Source: Corynebacterium sp. TAE3-ERU16 (lineage in GTDB: Bacteria > Actinomycetota > Actinomycetes > Mycobacteriales > Mycobacteriaceae). From it: a DNA stretch of 64,000 nt. The notes under the pieces are model-generated. The model had not been told where the DNA came from, ran no database searches, and saw only the letters and a list, made by a program, of their open reading frames with translations. Within the stretch, counting starts at the first letter, position 1. The number at the start of each line of letters is the position of its first letter. Positions 17,612-26,601 of the stretch are shown here, one piece after another. The stretch lies in contig NZ_JAHUTN010000011.1 of the NCBI RefSeq assembly GCF_019209935.1, forward strand, positions 56,059 to 120,058, written 5' to 3'. Made by a program: the position numbers and the translations under genes.

Positions 17612-18505
17612 ATGCGCCCCGAACTCTCCCAGTACAACCACCTCTCAGCGGGAAAGGTCCGCGAGATCTACGAGATCGACGATGACAACCTGCTGATGGT
17701 CGTGTCCGACCGCATCTCCGCGTACGACCACATCCTCGAGACGGAGATCCCCGACAAGGGCCGCATCCTGACGGCGATGAGCGTCTGGTTCTTCGACGCC
17801 ATCGATTTCCCGAACCATCTCGCGGGCCCCATCGACGACGAGCGGATCCCGGAGGAGGTCCTCGGCCGGGCTCTCGTGTGCCGGAAGCTGGAGATGATCC
17901 CCTTCGAGTGCGTGGCCCGTGGCTATCTCACCGGCTCGGCGCTGACCGAGTACCAGGAGACCGGGTCGGTCTGCGGGATCGAGCTTCCGGAGGGGCTGCG
18001 GGAATCCTCCCGACTCCCGCAGCCGATCTTCACCCCGGCGACCAAGGCCGAACTCGGGGACCACGACGAGAACGTCACCTTCGAGGAGGTGGCCGAGCGT
18101 CTCGGTGAGGCCCGTGCGACGGAACTCCGGGACGCGACGCTCGCCATCTACACCCGTGCCGCCGAGCTCGCCCTCGAGCACGACCTGATCCTCGCGGACA
18201 CCAAGTTCGAGTTCGGTGTCGACGAGGACGGCAGCCTCGTGCTCGCCGACGAGGTGCTGACCCCGGATTCCTCCCGGTACTGGCCCGCGGACGACTACGA
18301 GGAGGGCAAGGTCCAGCCCAGTTTCGACAAGCAGTTCGTCCGCAACTGGCTCACGGGCCCGAAGTCCGGGTGGGACAAGTCCTCGAACACACAGCCGCCA
18401 CCACTGCCCGGTGGTGTCGTCGAGGCCACCCGGGAGCGCTACATCGAGGCGTACGAGCGGGTGTCCGGAGAGAAGTTCGGTAACTGGATCGGATCCTGCG
18501 TCTGA
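17612..18505 (+). CDS. purC: SAICAR synthetase (phosphoribosylaminoimidazole-succinocarboxamide synthase)
   Basis: 297 residues from ATG 17612 ([22 protein letters not shown]). Joins aspartate to CAIR using ATP, step 7 of purine synthesis. Family motifs: [35 protein letters not shown] and [10 protein letters not shown] with [12 protein letters not shown]. The actinobacterial monofunctional form is about this long. The open frame extends upstream to 17534, but the extra residues are not family sequence and would overlap the previous gene. Followed by a strong terminator, which ends the purD-purC block. Confidence 0.97.
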   Translation: MRPELSQYNHLSAGKVREIYEIDDDNLLMVVSDRISAYDHILETEIPDKGRILTAMSVWFFDAIDFPNHLAGPIDDERIPEEVLGRALVCRKLEMIPFECVARGYLTGSALTEYQETGSVCGIELPEGLRESSRLPQPIFTPATKAELGDHDENVTFEEVAERLGEARATELRDATLAIYTRAAELALEHDLILADTKFEFGVDEDGSLVLADEVLTPDSSRYWPADDYEEGKVQPSFDKQFVRNWLTGPKSGWDKSSNTQPPPLPGGVVEATRERYIEAYERVSGEKFGNWIGSCV

Positions 18506-18524
18506 CCCGGCGGGCAATGCCCGG

Positions 18525-18567
18525 AGCCCCGCCGGGGACCGTTGAAAACGGCCCCGGCGGGGCTCTT
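18525..18567 (+). terminator. Terminator after purC
   Basis: AGCCCCGCCGGGG (18525-18537) pairs with CCCCGGCGGGGCT (18552-18564); inner CCGTT/AACGG extends the stem. A CTT follows. Confidence 0.8.
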
Positions 18568-18614
18568 CCCGTCACACCCCCACAATATTGTCTACTACGC
18601 CACATTCTCCCTGA

Positions 18615-18653
18615 TTAGTTAAGTCACACCTTCCTTAGGGGAGGCTCAGCTGG
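18615..18653 (+). promoter_or_regulatory. Two DtxR-like iron boxes before the siderophore importer
   Basis: Against the DtxR consensus TTAGGTTAGGCTAACCTAA (recalled), 18635-18653 matches at 13 of 19 bases and 18615-18633 at 12 of 19. They are spaced 20 bp and lie just before a TAATAAT -10 element (18653-18660). Iron-dependent repression is likely. Confidence 0.55.
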
Positions 18654-18737
18654 TAATAATGATGCGGTACAAAAATTGCCGCCCCGCACCGTCAGAGAGT
18701 GGGACGGCAACCGTTTTCTCTCACCAGCAGGAGAACC

Positions 18738-19967
18738 ATGAAGTTGCACATCAAGTCAGCGGGCGCGGCACTGGCCGCAGCAGCCCTCGTCCTCGCCGGA
18801 TGCGGCGGTGCCGACGATGACGCCGCCAAGGACGGGGCCGCCGGCTCCGCGGACAGGTCCACGGAGTCCTCGTCGGAGAAGGAGAGCACGTCAGCACGTG
18901 AGGCGTCAGACGGTGGGATCACCATCACCGACGTCGAGGGACGCACCGTCACCTTCGATTCCCTCCCCGAGCGGATCATTCTCGGTGAGGGCCGGGGCGT
19001 GTTCGCCACCGCCATCCTCGACAAGGACGATCCGCTGGACAAGGTTGTCGCCATGGGCTCCGATCTGAAGAGCGGCGCCCCGGGCTACTACGAGAACCTC
19101 GTCGAGGCGTACCCCAGGGCCGGCGAGGTCCCGGAGATCGGAAACATCGCCAAGGGTGACGTGACGGTGGAGAATCTCGTGTCCTACCAACCGGACGCCC
19201 TCGTGATCACCGCAGACCACTACTCCGCGGCCAAGACCACCGGCATGCTCGACAAGATCGACGCCGCCGGAATCAAGTACATCGTCACCGACTTCCGTCA
19301 GCACCCGATGACGAACACCACCGTCTCGGTCACCGCGCTGGGTGAACTGCTCGGCAAGGAGGACGCGGCCACCTCGTTCAACAAGGAGTGGAACTCCGTC
19401 GTCGACCGCGTGAAGGAGCGGGTGGCTGAGACGGACTCCCGACCGTCCACGTTCCTCTGGCGCGCCGCAGGCCTGAAGGACTGCTGCGCCACCTTCGGCA
19501 AGGCCAACCTCGGTGAGATGATCACCGTCGCCGGTGGCGACAATCTCGCCGACCACATCATCGACACCGAGTCCGGTGACATCACCGCCGAGAAACTCAT
19601 CGACGAGCAGCCGGAGATCATCATCGCCACCGGCGGCACCTGGTCGAAGCAGAACGACAAGCCGCAGGCGGTCCCCCACGCCGATCTCGGTTACGGCGTC
19701 AGCGAGGAGACCTCCCGCGACACGTTGAGGGGCCTGCTGGAGACACCCGGCCTGAGCGAACTCGACGCCTCGGGAGACGGCAGGTTCTACGGCGTCTGGC
19801 ACCAGTTCTACGATTCCCCCTTCAACTACATCGCACTCGAGCAGTTCGCCAAGTGGATTCACCCGGAGAAGTTCGACGATGTCGACCCCGCAGCGGACTG
19901 GGATGACGCGAACAGCAAGTACCTCCCGTTCCCGGCCGACGGCACGTTCTTCATCGGGATCAACTGA
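18738..19967 (+). CDS. Iron-siderophore ABC transporter substrate-binding lipoprotein
   Basis: 409 residues from ATG 18738, with AGGAGAA five bases upstream. Surface lipoprotein of the FecB/FepB (type III periplasmic-binding) family. Signal MKLHIKSAGAALAAAALVLAGC with the lipobox LAGC, then an acidic Ser-rich linker. The binding domain begins ITDVEGRTVTFDSLPERIIL, which is the family opening, and includes ADHYSAAKT, LIDEQPEIIIATGG and a C-terminal IHPEKF block. It would bind a ferric siderophore or haem. First gene of an SBP-permease-ATPase operon, probably iron-repressed through the upstream DtxR-like boxes. Ligand identity cannot be told. Confidence 0.9.
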   Translation: MKLHIKSAGAALAAAALVLAGCGGADDDAAKDGAAGSADRSTESSSEKESTSAREASDGGITITDVEGRTVTFDSLPERIILGEGRGVFATAILDKDDPLDKVVAMGSDLKSGAPGYYENLVEAYPRAGEVPEIGNIAKGDVTVENLVSYQPDALVITADHYSAAKTTGMLDKIDAAGIKYIVTDFRQHPMTNTTVSVTALGELLGKEDAATSFNKEWNSVVDRVKERVAETDSRPSTFLWRAAGLKDCCATFGKANLGEMITVAGGDNLADHIIDTESGDITAEKLIDEQPEIIIATGGTWSKQNDKPQAVPHADLGYGVSEETSRDTLRGLLETPGLSELDASGDGRFYGVWHQFYDSPFNYIALEQFAKWIHPEKFDDVDPAADWDDANSKYLPFPADGTFFIGIN

Positions 19968-19987
19968 CCCCGGAACCGTCCGAAAAC

Positions 19988-21103
19988 GTGAATTCCCGGA
20001 AAACCGTCATCCCGTCGGGACCGCCTCCCGGCGGGGTGCACGCATCCCCGTCAACCGCGCCGGGCGTCGGCGACATCGTCGCCGACCACCGCAGAACCGC
20101 CAGATTCCGGTGGTTCGTCATAGCGCTCCTCACCGTGCTCGCCGTCGGTGCATTCATCATCTCCACCATCGTCGGGCCGATAGACCTCAGTGTCCGTGAC
20201 GTCATCGTCGGCCTGGTCAACCCGGATTCCCTCGACTCGACCGGACGCACCGTCCTCTGGCGTCTGCGCCTGCCGATGTCGGTGATGGCCGTCCTCGTCG
20301 GTATGGGACTTTCACTCGCAGGTGCCCAGATGCAGACCATCCTGGGGAACCCTCTCGCCGAGCCCTTCACCCTCGGGGTGTCGGCCGCGGCGGCGTTCGG
20401 CGGTGCAGCGGCGATCGTCCTCGGTGTCGTCATCATCGATCAACCCCAGTTCAACCTGGCCGCGACGGCGTGGGTGGCCGCCATCGTGGCCACCGGTCTC
20501 ATCGTCGTGGCCAGCGTGGTCAGGGGGGCGAGTGCCGAGACGATGATCCTTCTCGGTATCGCCCTGGTGTTTCTCTTCCAGGCTCTGCTCGCTCTCATGC
20601 AGTACCGCGCCACCACCGAGGCACTCCAGCAGATCGTCTTCTGGACGATGGGGTCCCTGACCCGCGCCACCTGGGCGGGCAACACCATCATGGCCGTCGT
20701 GCTGGGCGTCTCCCTCCCGATCTTCGGGGTGCTGTCCTGGCGGTTGACCGCCCTGCGTCTCGGCGATGCGCGGGCGACGGCGATGGGGGTCAACGTCGCC
20801 CGGCTCCGTGTGGTCGTGCTCGTCATGGTCTCCCTGATCGCCGCCACCACGGTCGCGTTCTCCGGGGTGATCGGATTCGTCGGTCTCGTCGGTCCGCATG
20901 TCGCCCGCACCCTGGTGGGGGAGGATCAGCGCTACTTCATCCCCGCCTCGCTCGCCGCGGGCGCGCTGATGCTCTCGGCGGCGCACGCCGTCAGCCTCAT
21001 CATCGTTCCGGGAGTGGCCATCCCCATCGGCATCATCACCGCACTCGTGGGTGTCCCGAGCTTCATCGCCATCATCATGTCCCGGAGGAGGTCGATGTGG
21101 TGA
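19988..21103 (+). CDS. FecCD-family siderophore ABC transporter permease
   Basis: 371 residues from GTG 19988. Nine to ten membrane segments of the BtuC/FecCD fold. Hallmarks: LWRLRLPMSVMAVLVGMGLSLAGAQMQTILGNPLAEPFTLGVS near the first helices and FVGLVGPHVARTLVGEDQR, the loop that contacts the ATPase. A single permease gene implies a homodimer. It lies 20 bases after the binding-protein stop and overlaps the ATPase start. The ribosome site before the GTG is weak, so the first ~35 residues are less certain. Confidence 0.9.
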   Translation: MNSRKTVIPSGPPPGGVHASPSTAPGVGDIVADHRRTARFRWFVIALLTVLAVGAFIISTIVGPIDLSVRDVIVGLVNPDSLDSTGRTVLWRLRLPMSVMAVLVGMGLSLAGAQMQTILGNPLAEPFTLGVSAAAAFGGAAAIVLGVVIIDQPQFNLAATAWVAAIVATGLIVVASVVRGASAETMILLGIALVFLFQALLALMQYRATTEALQQIVFWTMGSLTRATWAGNTIMAVVLGVSLPIFGVLSWRLTALRLGDARATAMGVNVARLRVVVLVMVSLIAATTVAFSGVIGFVGLVGPHVARTLVGEDQRYFIPASLAAGALMLSAAHAVSLIIVPGVAIPIGIITALVGVPSFIAIIMSRRRSMW

Positions 21104-21891
21104 ACGACAACCGTGGCTCCCGCGTTGTTCTCGAACTGTCCGGCCTCACCGTCGGGTACGGGCGCAGGCGCGTCATCGAGGATTTCACCGCGACCCCCGT
21201 TTCCGGTGGGCATGTCGTCGGGCTCCTCGGTCCGAACGCATCCGGTAAGTCGACGCTGATCAAGTCCATCGCCGGCATCCACGGGACGGTCGGGGGGACC
21301 ATCCGCGCGCGGGTGGACGGCGTGACACGCGACGGGCGTTCCCTGCGCCGGATCGTCGGCTACGTACCTCAGGACCTGCCTGACACCGCGGCACTGACGG
21401 CGTTCGAGACGGTACTGATCGCCGCACGTCGGGCCCGCAGTGTCCGGGGCATCGACATCCCCGCCGTGGAACTGGCGGGTCGGGCGATGACGGAACTCTC
21501 CATCGGGGAGCTCGCCGGCAGATACATCTCCGAACTGTCCGGCGGGCAGCGTCAGCTCACCGCGGTGGCTCAGATGCTCGTCGCACGACCCGACGTGATG
21601 CTGCTCGATGAGCCCACGTCCGCGCTCGACCTGCACCGCCAGCTGTTCCTGCTGGAGATGATCAGACGCCGGGCCGCGGAGAGCGGTGCAGTGGTGCTCA
21701 TGGCCATCCACGACATCAACCTGGCGGCCCGCTTCTGCGGCGAACTGCTGGTGATGAAGGACGGTCGCGTCGTCGCACAGGGGGAGCCCCGCACGGTTCT
21801 CACCCCGGAGCTCCTGGCCGAGGTGTACGGCGTGGATGCGGAGATCCTCGACCACGGTGGAGTCCCCGTGGTCGCCCCGGTCGCGGTCTGA
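21097..21891 (+). CDS. Siderophore ABC transporter ATP-binding protein
   Basis: 264 residues from GTG 21097 (alternative GTG 21100, which makes a GTGA overlap with the permease stop); AGGAGG at 21085-21090 serves either. Cytoplasmic ATPase powering the importer. Walker A GPNASGKST, Q-loop VPQDL, signature LSGGQRQ, Walker B VMLLDEPTSALD and switch His (AIHDINLA) are all intact. The sequence is of the FepC/BtuD branch. Third and last gene of the operon; a strong bidirectional terminator follows. Confidence 0.93.
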   Translation: MVNDNRGSRVVLELSGLTVGYGRRRVIEDFTATPVSGGHVVGLLGPNASGKSTLIKSIAGIHGTVGGTIRARVDGVTRDGRSLRRIVGYVPQDLPDTAALTAFETVLIAARRARSVRGIDIPAVELAGRAMTELSIGELAGRYISELSGGQRQLTAVAQMLVARPDVMLLDEPTSALDLHRQLFLLEMIRRRAAESGAVVLMAIHDINLAARFCGELLVMKDGRVVAQGEPRTVLTPELLAEVYGVDAEILDHGGVPVVAPVAV

Positions 21892-21926
21892 GCCCCGGGC
21901 CGGCCGATCTCCGCCCCGGGCAGCGA

Positions 21927-21969
21927 GAGAACGGCGCCCACCCCCGGCCGGGAGGTGGGCGCCGTTCTC
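21927..21969. terminator. Bidirectional terminator (siderophore ATPase/anion transporter)
   Basis: Perfect 16-bp stem: 21927-21942 with 21954-21969, loop of 11. It lies between convergent genes. Confidence 0.85.
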
Positions 21970-22008
21970 GTGGTGGCCGCTGCACGGTCGGCGTGCACCG
22001 GCGATGGA

Positions 22009-23703
22009 TCAGGCCGCGGTCGTCGTCAACGGCACATTGAGATCGAACACCGCCACGCCGATGGTCATCACGAGGACCGTGATCAGGACCAGGGCGATGA
22101 GGTTCAGCCAGATACCCGTCTTGACCATGTTGTTCATGGACACGTAGCCGGAGCCGTAGGCGATGGCGTTCGGCGGGGTGGCCACGGGCAGCATGAAGGC
22201 GGAGGTCGCGGCCAGCGCGACCGGGATGGCCAGGTACATCTGGTTCATACCCAGTCCGACGGCGACGCCACCGACGACGGGAAGGAATGTGGCCGCGGTC
22301 GCGGTGTTGGACGTGAACTCCGTGAGGATCAGGACGATACCGGCGACCACGAGGATCAGCAGGAAGATCGGCAGGCTGTCCAGGTATCCGACACGGGTAC
22401 CGATCCACTCGGAGAGTCCGGTGCCGGAGAACTGCTTGGACAGCGCCAGTCCACCACCGAAGAGCAGGAGCACGCCCCAGGGCAGCTCGAGGGCGGTGTG
22501 CCAGTCGAGCAGCGGTGTGCCCTTCTTCAGGTCCGCGGGGATGATGAACAGCAGGATACCGACGACCATGGCGATCACGGCGGAGCTGAAGTTGTCCGCG
22601 AAGGTCGAGCCCTTGAACAGCAGCGGGATGCCGATCCAGGATGCCGCGGCGAGAACGAAGATGACTCCGACGAGCTTTTCACCGGTGGACATCGACCCCA
22701 TGGCCTCGAGCTCCCGGTTCATCATCTCCCGGCCGCCCGGGATGTGGTCGACCTCGGGCTTGAACAGCACCTTCACCAGGACGAACCAGCAGACGAGCAT
22801 GAGGACGACGGCGAGCGGCACTCCGACGAGCATCCACTCACCGAAACCGATGGGATGTCCCTGATCCGCCATGTAGCCGGCGAGCAGCGTGTTCGGCGGG
22901 GTACCGATGATGGTGCCCAGCGAGCCGATGGACGCGGCGTAGGCGATGCCCAGCATCAGGGCGATACCGAAGTTCGTCTTCGGCGGCTCCGCCGGGCCGC
23001 CCTCGGAATCGTCCAGGGCGGCGGGATCCTCGCCCAGTTCGCGGCGCTTGTCGGCGTCGAGGCTGTTGTTGATCAGGGTGAGCACGGAGACACCGATGGG
23101 CAGCATCATCACGGCGGTCGCGGTGTTGGACACCCACATGGAGAGGAAACCCGTGGCGATCATGAATCCGAGGATGATCGTCGCGGAGGAGGTCCCCATC
23201 ATCTTGACGATGTGCAGGGAGATGCGCCGGTGCAGATTCCAGCGCTGCATCGCGAGCGCCAGCATGAACCCGCCCATGAACAGGAAGATCACCGAGGATG
23301 TGTAGGCGCCGGAGAACTCCTTGATCTGGGCCACGTTGAAGGCCGGGAACAGCACCAGCGGCAGGAGCGCGGTGATCGGGATCGGGATCGCCTCCGTCAT
23401 CCACCACGCACCCATCAGGACGGCGATGGCCGCGGTGGAGCGCATCTCGTGGGTGGTGGATTCCTGGGGCATGATCCAGTAGACCAGCGCAGCCAGGACC
23501 ACACCGGCGATGAGCCCCACCCGCTGCCGGATCACCTCCTTGCGCTCCGCGGGTTCGGCCAGCTGCCCCGGGGACTTCTCGGGTGCGCCGGGACCGATGT
23601 CGTGGTGTTCGAACGGGTCGACGTCACCATGTGACTTCGCTGAGAGATAGGGGTGCGACACGATGGACTCGTGGTCGCCGATGTTGTCGATCGGTTTGGA
23701 CAT
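22009..23703 (-). CDS. DASS (SLC13)-family anion:sodium symporter, dicarboxylate-transporter-like
   Basis: 564 residues from ATG 23703, with AAAGAGG five bases upstream. Inner-membrane secondary transporter. After a hydrophilic N-terminus of ~75 residues there are roughly twelve membrane segments. The two SNT substrate/sodium motifs are present (SMWVSNTATAVMMLP in the first half, TEFTSNTATAATFLP in the second), as is LGTIIGTPPNTLLAG. This matches C4-dicarboxylate:Na+ symporters of corynebacteria (DccT, from memory), though sulfate or phosphate members exist. Single-gene unit. A dctA-type carrier follows 3 kb away, so the region may handle succinate, fumarate and malate uptake. Confidence 0.88.
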   Translation of the reverse strand: MSKPIDNIGDHESIVSHPYLSAKSHGDVDPFEHHDIGPGAPEKSPGQLAEPAERKEVIRQRVGLIAGVVLAALVYWIMPQESTTHEMRSTAAIAVLMGAWWMTEAIPIPITALLPLVLFPAFNVAQIKEFSGAYTSSVIFLFMGGFMLALAMQRWNLHRRISLHIVKMMGTSSATIILGFMIATGFLSMWVSNTATAVMMLPIGVSVLTLINNSLDADKRRELGEDPAALDDSEGGPAEPPKTNFGIALMLGIAYAASIGSLGTIIGTPPNTLLAGYMADQGHPIGFGEWMLVGVPLAVVLMLVCWFVLVKVLFKPEVDHIPGGREMMNRELEAMGSMSTGEKLVGVIFVLAAASWIGIPLLFKGSTFADNFSSAVIAMVVGILLFIIPADLKKGTPLLDWHTALELPWGVLLLFGGGLALSKQFSGTGLSEWIGTRVGYLDSLPIFLLILVVAGIVLILTEFTSNTATAATFLPVVGGVAVGLGMNQMYLAIPVALAATSAFMLPVATPPNAIAYGSGYVSMNNMVKTGIWLNLIALVLITVLVMTIGVAVFDLNVPLTTTAA

Positions 23704-24117
23704 GGTGCCTCTTTCAACTGTGTGCGTCACAGCGGGTGCCTGCTGGTGGTCGGTGTTCCACTACGACAGCGGAACCGGGCATCCGGACCGGGGCCGTCAT
23801 CTGGTTCCGGGGGCGCGGTGCAGGTACTCCGTCTGCTTCCGGGGCGAGACGGTGTTCAACCTAAATGTAACGTGAGAGCCTGTTTGACAGGTAACAATCG
23901 ACTCTGCAGTATGGCTCCGGTCTCTGAGGTGTGGCGAAACCGGTGGTCAGTGCTACCTAAAACTGAAATGTCGGGGGTGGCTAAAGGGGGGTTTATTTTC
24001 CTGTGCTTATGCTGTCGATCAGCTGACAAGGGAACGCGGTGTGATTCTCCGCGCCCACTGGTCGGGCGGGCGGAACCGGACCGGCGTTCGACGGGGTCGG
24101 CGGGTAGCATCGGCACA
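23704..24117. other. Divergent intergenic region
   Basis: 414 bases between the anion transporter (minus) and ptrB (plus). No gene seen. It contains the inverted repeat CCTGT-TTG-ACAGG (23879-23891), also met before the DUF3073 gene, and two direct GTAAC copies around it. Otherwise nothing recognised except the ptrB -10 box. Confidence 0.5.
24105..24110 (+). promoter_or_regulatory. -10 box TAGCAT, leaderless ptrB
   Basis: Seven bases before ATG 24118. Confidence 0.6.
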
Positions 24118-26277
24118 ATGGACACCGCAGATTCCGGAGTACGACAAGCCGACGAAACGAACACCGCGCAGCCGCCGCTGGCGGCCCGGCACCCGATCAT
24201 CCGGGAGCACCACGGTTACCGCCTCGTGGACGACTACGAGTGGTTGCGGGACAAGGAGTCGGAGGAGACCCTCGCCCATCTGCGTGCGGAGAACGCCTAC
24301 ACCGACGTGATGACCGCCGATCTGGACGCTCTGCGGGAGAACATCTTCACCGAGATCAAATCCCGTGTGAAGGAGACGGACATGTCCGTCCCCACCCGTT
24401 CCGGCGGGTGGTGGTACTTCGGGCGGACCGTCGAGGGGTCGAGCTACGGCATCTCCTGCAGGGTTCCCGCGGAACCCGGGGCCGACGCCTGGGTGCCACC
24501 GGTCGTCCCCGAGGACGGCACGCTCGAAGGGGAGACGGTCATCCTCGACTCCAACGAACTCGCCGAGGGGCACGAGTTCTTCGCCCTCGGGGCGTCGAGT
24601 GTGACCCGTTCAGGCCGCTACCTCGCCTACTCGGTGGACACCACCGGCGACGAGCGCTTCACCCTCCGGATCAAGGACCTCCGGACCGGTCAGCTCCTCG
24701 AGGACCGACTGGAGGGCATCTCCTACGGTGCGACGTGGGTGGGGGAGGACTACATCTTCTATCAGCGTGTCGACGAGGCCTGGCGTCCGGACTCCGTCTG
24801 GCGGCACAGGGTGGGTACCCCGATGGAGCATGACGTACGGGTGTTCCACGAGCCGGACGAACGGTTCTGGACCGGCGTCGGGACCTCCCGCAGTGAGAGA
24901 TTCGTGATCATCAGCACCGGGTCCAAGACCACGAGCGAGACCTGGGTGCTGGACATGGACGACCCGACGGGTGAGTTCCGGTGTCTGCTCCCACGCGAGA
25001 ACGGAATCGAGTACGACGTCGACCACGCGGTCATCGGGGGTGAGGACCGCTGGCTGGTCACCCACAACGCCGACGGGCCGAACTTCGCGGTCGGGGAGTG
25101 CGCCGTCGGTGAATTCACTGACCTGCGCTCGCTGCGCCAGCTGGTGCCGCACCGTGACGACGTCCGGATCGAGGGCGTCGACACGTACCGCGACTTCATC
25201 GTCCTCGCCTACCGCGCCGGGGCCATCGGCCGGGTCGCGGTCATGCGGCTGGATGGCGCGGACGGGTACGGCACCTTCGAGGAGATCCGCTTCGACGAGG
25301 AACTGAGCAGTGTCGGCGCCGGCGGGCAGCCCGAGTGGGACGCCCCCGTCATCCGGCTCAGCTACACCTCCTTCGTCACCCCGGCGCAGCTGTACAACTA
25401 CACCGTCGCGACGGGCGAACGGGTGCTGCTGAAGGAACAGGAGGTCCGCGGCGGCTATGACCCGCGGGACTACACGGCGACCCGCCTGTGGGTCACGGCC
25501 CGCGACGGCGCCCGGATCCCCGTGTCCCTCCTGCACCGCACCGATCTCGACCTGACCCGTCCGAACCCGACGCTGCTCTACGGGTACGGGTCCTACGAAT
25601 CCTCCATGGACCCGGGCTTCTCGGTGTCCTGGCTGTCGATGCTCGACCGCGGCATGATCACCGCCTTCGCCCACATCCGCGGCGGCGGGGAGATGGGCCG
25701 CCTCTGGTATGACAACGGCAAGACGATGTCGAAGAAGAACACCTTCACCGACTTCATCGATGTCGCGGACGACCTCCTGGACCGGCGCGTGACCACCCGC
25801 GACCAGCTCGTCGCCCTCGGGGGGTCCGCGGGCGGCCTGCTCATGGGCGCGGTCGCGAACATGGGCGGCGACCGGTTCCGGGCGATCGAGGCGATCGTGC
25901 CGTTCGTCGACCCCCTGACGAGCATGCTGATGCCGGAACTGCCGCTCACCGTCACCGAGTGGGAGGAATGGGGGGACCCGCTGCACGACAAGACCGCGTA
26001 CGAGTACATGGCCTCCTACGCCCCCTACGAGAACATCGGGGCCAGGCCCTATCCGAACATCCTCGCCGTGACCTCGCTGAACGACACCCGGGTGCTCTAC
26101 GTCGAACCGGCGAAGTGGATAGCGAAGCTCCGCGTCACCGCGACGGCGGGCGAATTCCTGCTGCGTACGGAGATGTCCGCGGGGCACGGCGGGGTCTCCG
26201 GCCGCTACGAGCGCTGGCGGCAGACCGCGTTCGAGTACGCCTGGCTGATCAACCAGGCGACGGGCCGCACCGAGTGA
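24118..26277 (+). CDS. ptrB: Oligopeptidase B-like serine peptidase (S9A)
   Basis: 719 residues from ATG 24118; the reading frame is open further upstream, but a -10 box sits seven bases before this ATG. Cytoplasmic peptidase that cleaves short peptides after basic residues. The N-terminal beta-propeller (~80-420) opens with DDYEWLRDKESEE. The C-terminal hydrolase domain has YGYGSYESSMDPGFS, the nucleophile elbow GGSAGG, Asp in NDTRVLYVEPAKW and His in MSAGHGG. These are the PtrB rather than prolyl endopeptidase variants. Length ~720 is typical. No signal peptide. Alone on its strand here, followed by dctA after 324 bases. Confidence 0.92.
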   Translation: MDTADSGVRQADETNTAQPPLAARHPIIREHHGYRLVDDYEWLRDKESEETLAHLRAENAYTDVMTADLDALRENIFTEIKSRVKETDMSVPTRSGGWWYFGRTVEGSSYGISCRVPAEPGADAWVPPVVPEDGTLEGETVILDSNELAEGHEFFALGASSVTRSGRYLAYSVDTTGDERFTLRIKDLRTGQLLEDRLEGISYGATWVGEDYIFYQRVDEAWRPDSVWRHRVGTPMEHDVRVFHEPDERFWTGVGTSRSERFVIISTGSKTTSETWVLDMDDPTGEFRCLLPRENGIEYDVDHAVIGGEDRWLVTHNADGPNFAVGECAVGEFTDLRSLRQLVPHRDDVRIEGVDTYRDFIVLAYRAGAIGRVAVMRLDGADGYGTFEEIRFDEELSSVGAGGQPEWDAPVIRLSYTSFVTPAQLYNYTVATGERVLLKEQEVRGGYDPRDYTATRLWVTARDGARIPVSLLHRTDLDLTRPNPTLLYGYGSYESSMDPGFSVSWLSMLDRGMITAFAHIRGGGEMGRLWYDNGKTMSKKNTFTDFIDVADDLLDRRVTTRDQLVALGGSAGGLLMGAVANMGGDRFRAIEAIVPFVDPLTSMLMPELPLTVTEWEEWGDPLHDKTAYEYMASYAPYENIGARPYPNILAVTSLNDTRVLYVEPAKWIAKLRVTATAGEFLLRTEMSAGHGGVSGRYERWRQTAFEYAWLINQATGRTE

Positions 26278-26601
26278 CCCGCAGTGATGCGTGCCGACAT
26301 CCGTTCATGCCCGGGTGGCTTGGGACCGTCGACCCCGCATGGGGGTGATTGAGGGGGTTGTCGGGCAGGGGTATCTGCTGGTATACCCCCTGAATACAGC
26401 GTTTTTGCTGCCGGGTCTGAGCAGGCCGTAGATCGGGGTGGTCTGCTGACGCCCGATCGGCGTAGGAGATTCGGTTCCGGGGGCGTTGCCCCGGGGTGGC
26501 CGTGGGCGTACTGTCACCACATCGCCGGGCGCACCCCGGCCATGTACCAACCCGCCACGGGCCGGAGCCAGCCTCCGGCCCCGCTCATGAATGGACCTCC
26601 C
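26278..26601. other. Intergenic region upstream of dctA
   Basis: 324 bases without a gene. It holds the inverted repeat GGGGTAT-N8-ATACCCC (26368-26389), with the palindrome GTATAC inside its right part. No T tract follows, so this is more likely a binding site for a dctA regulator than a terminator. No other element recognised. Confidence 0.45.
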
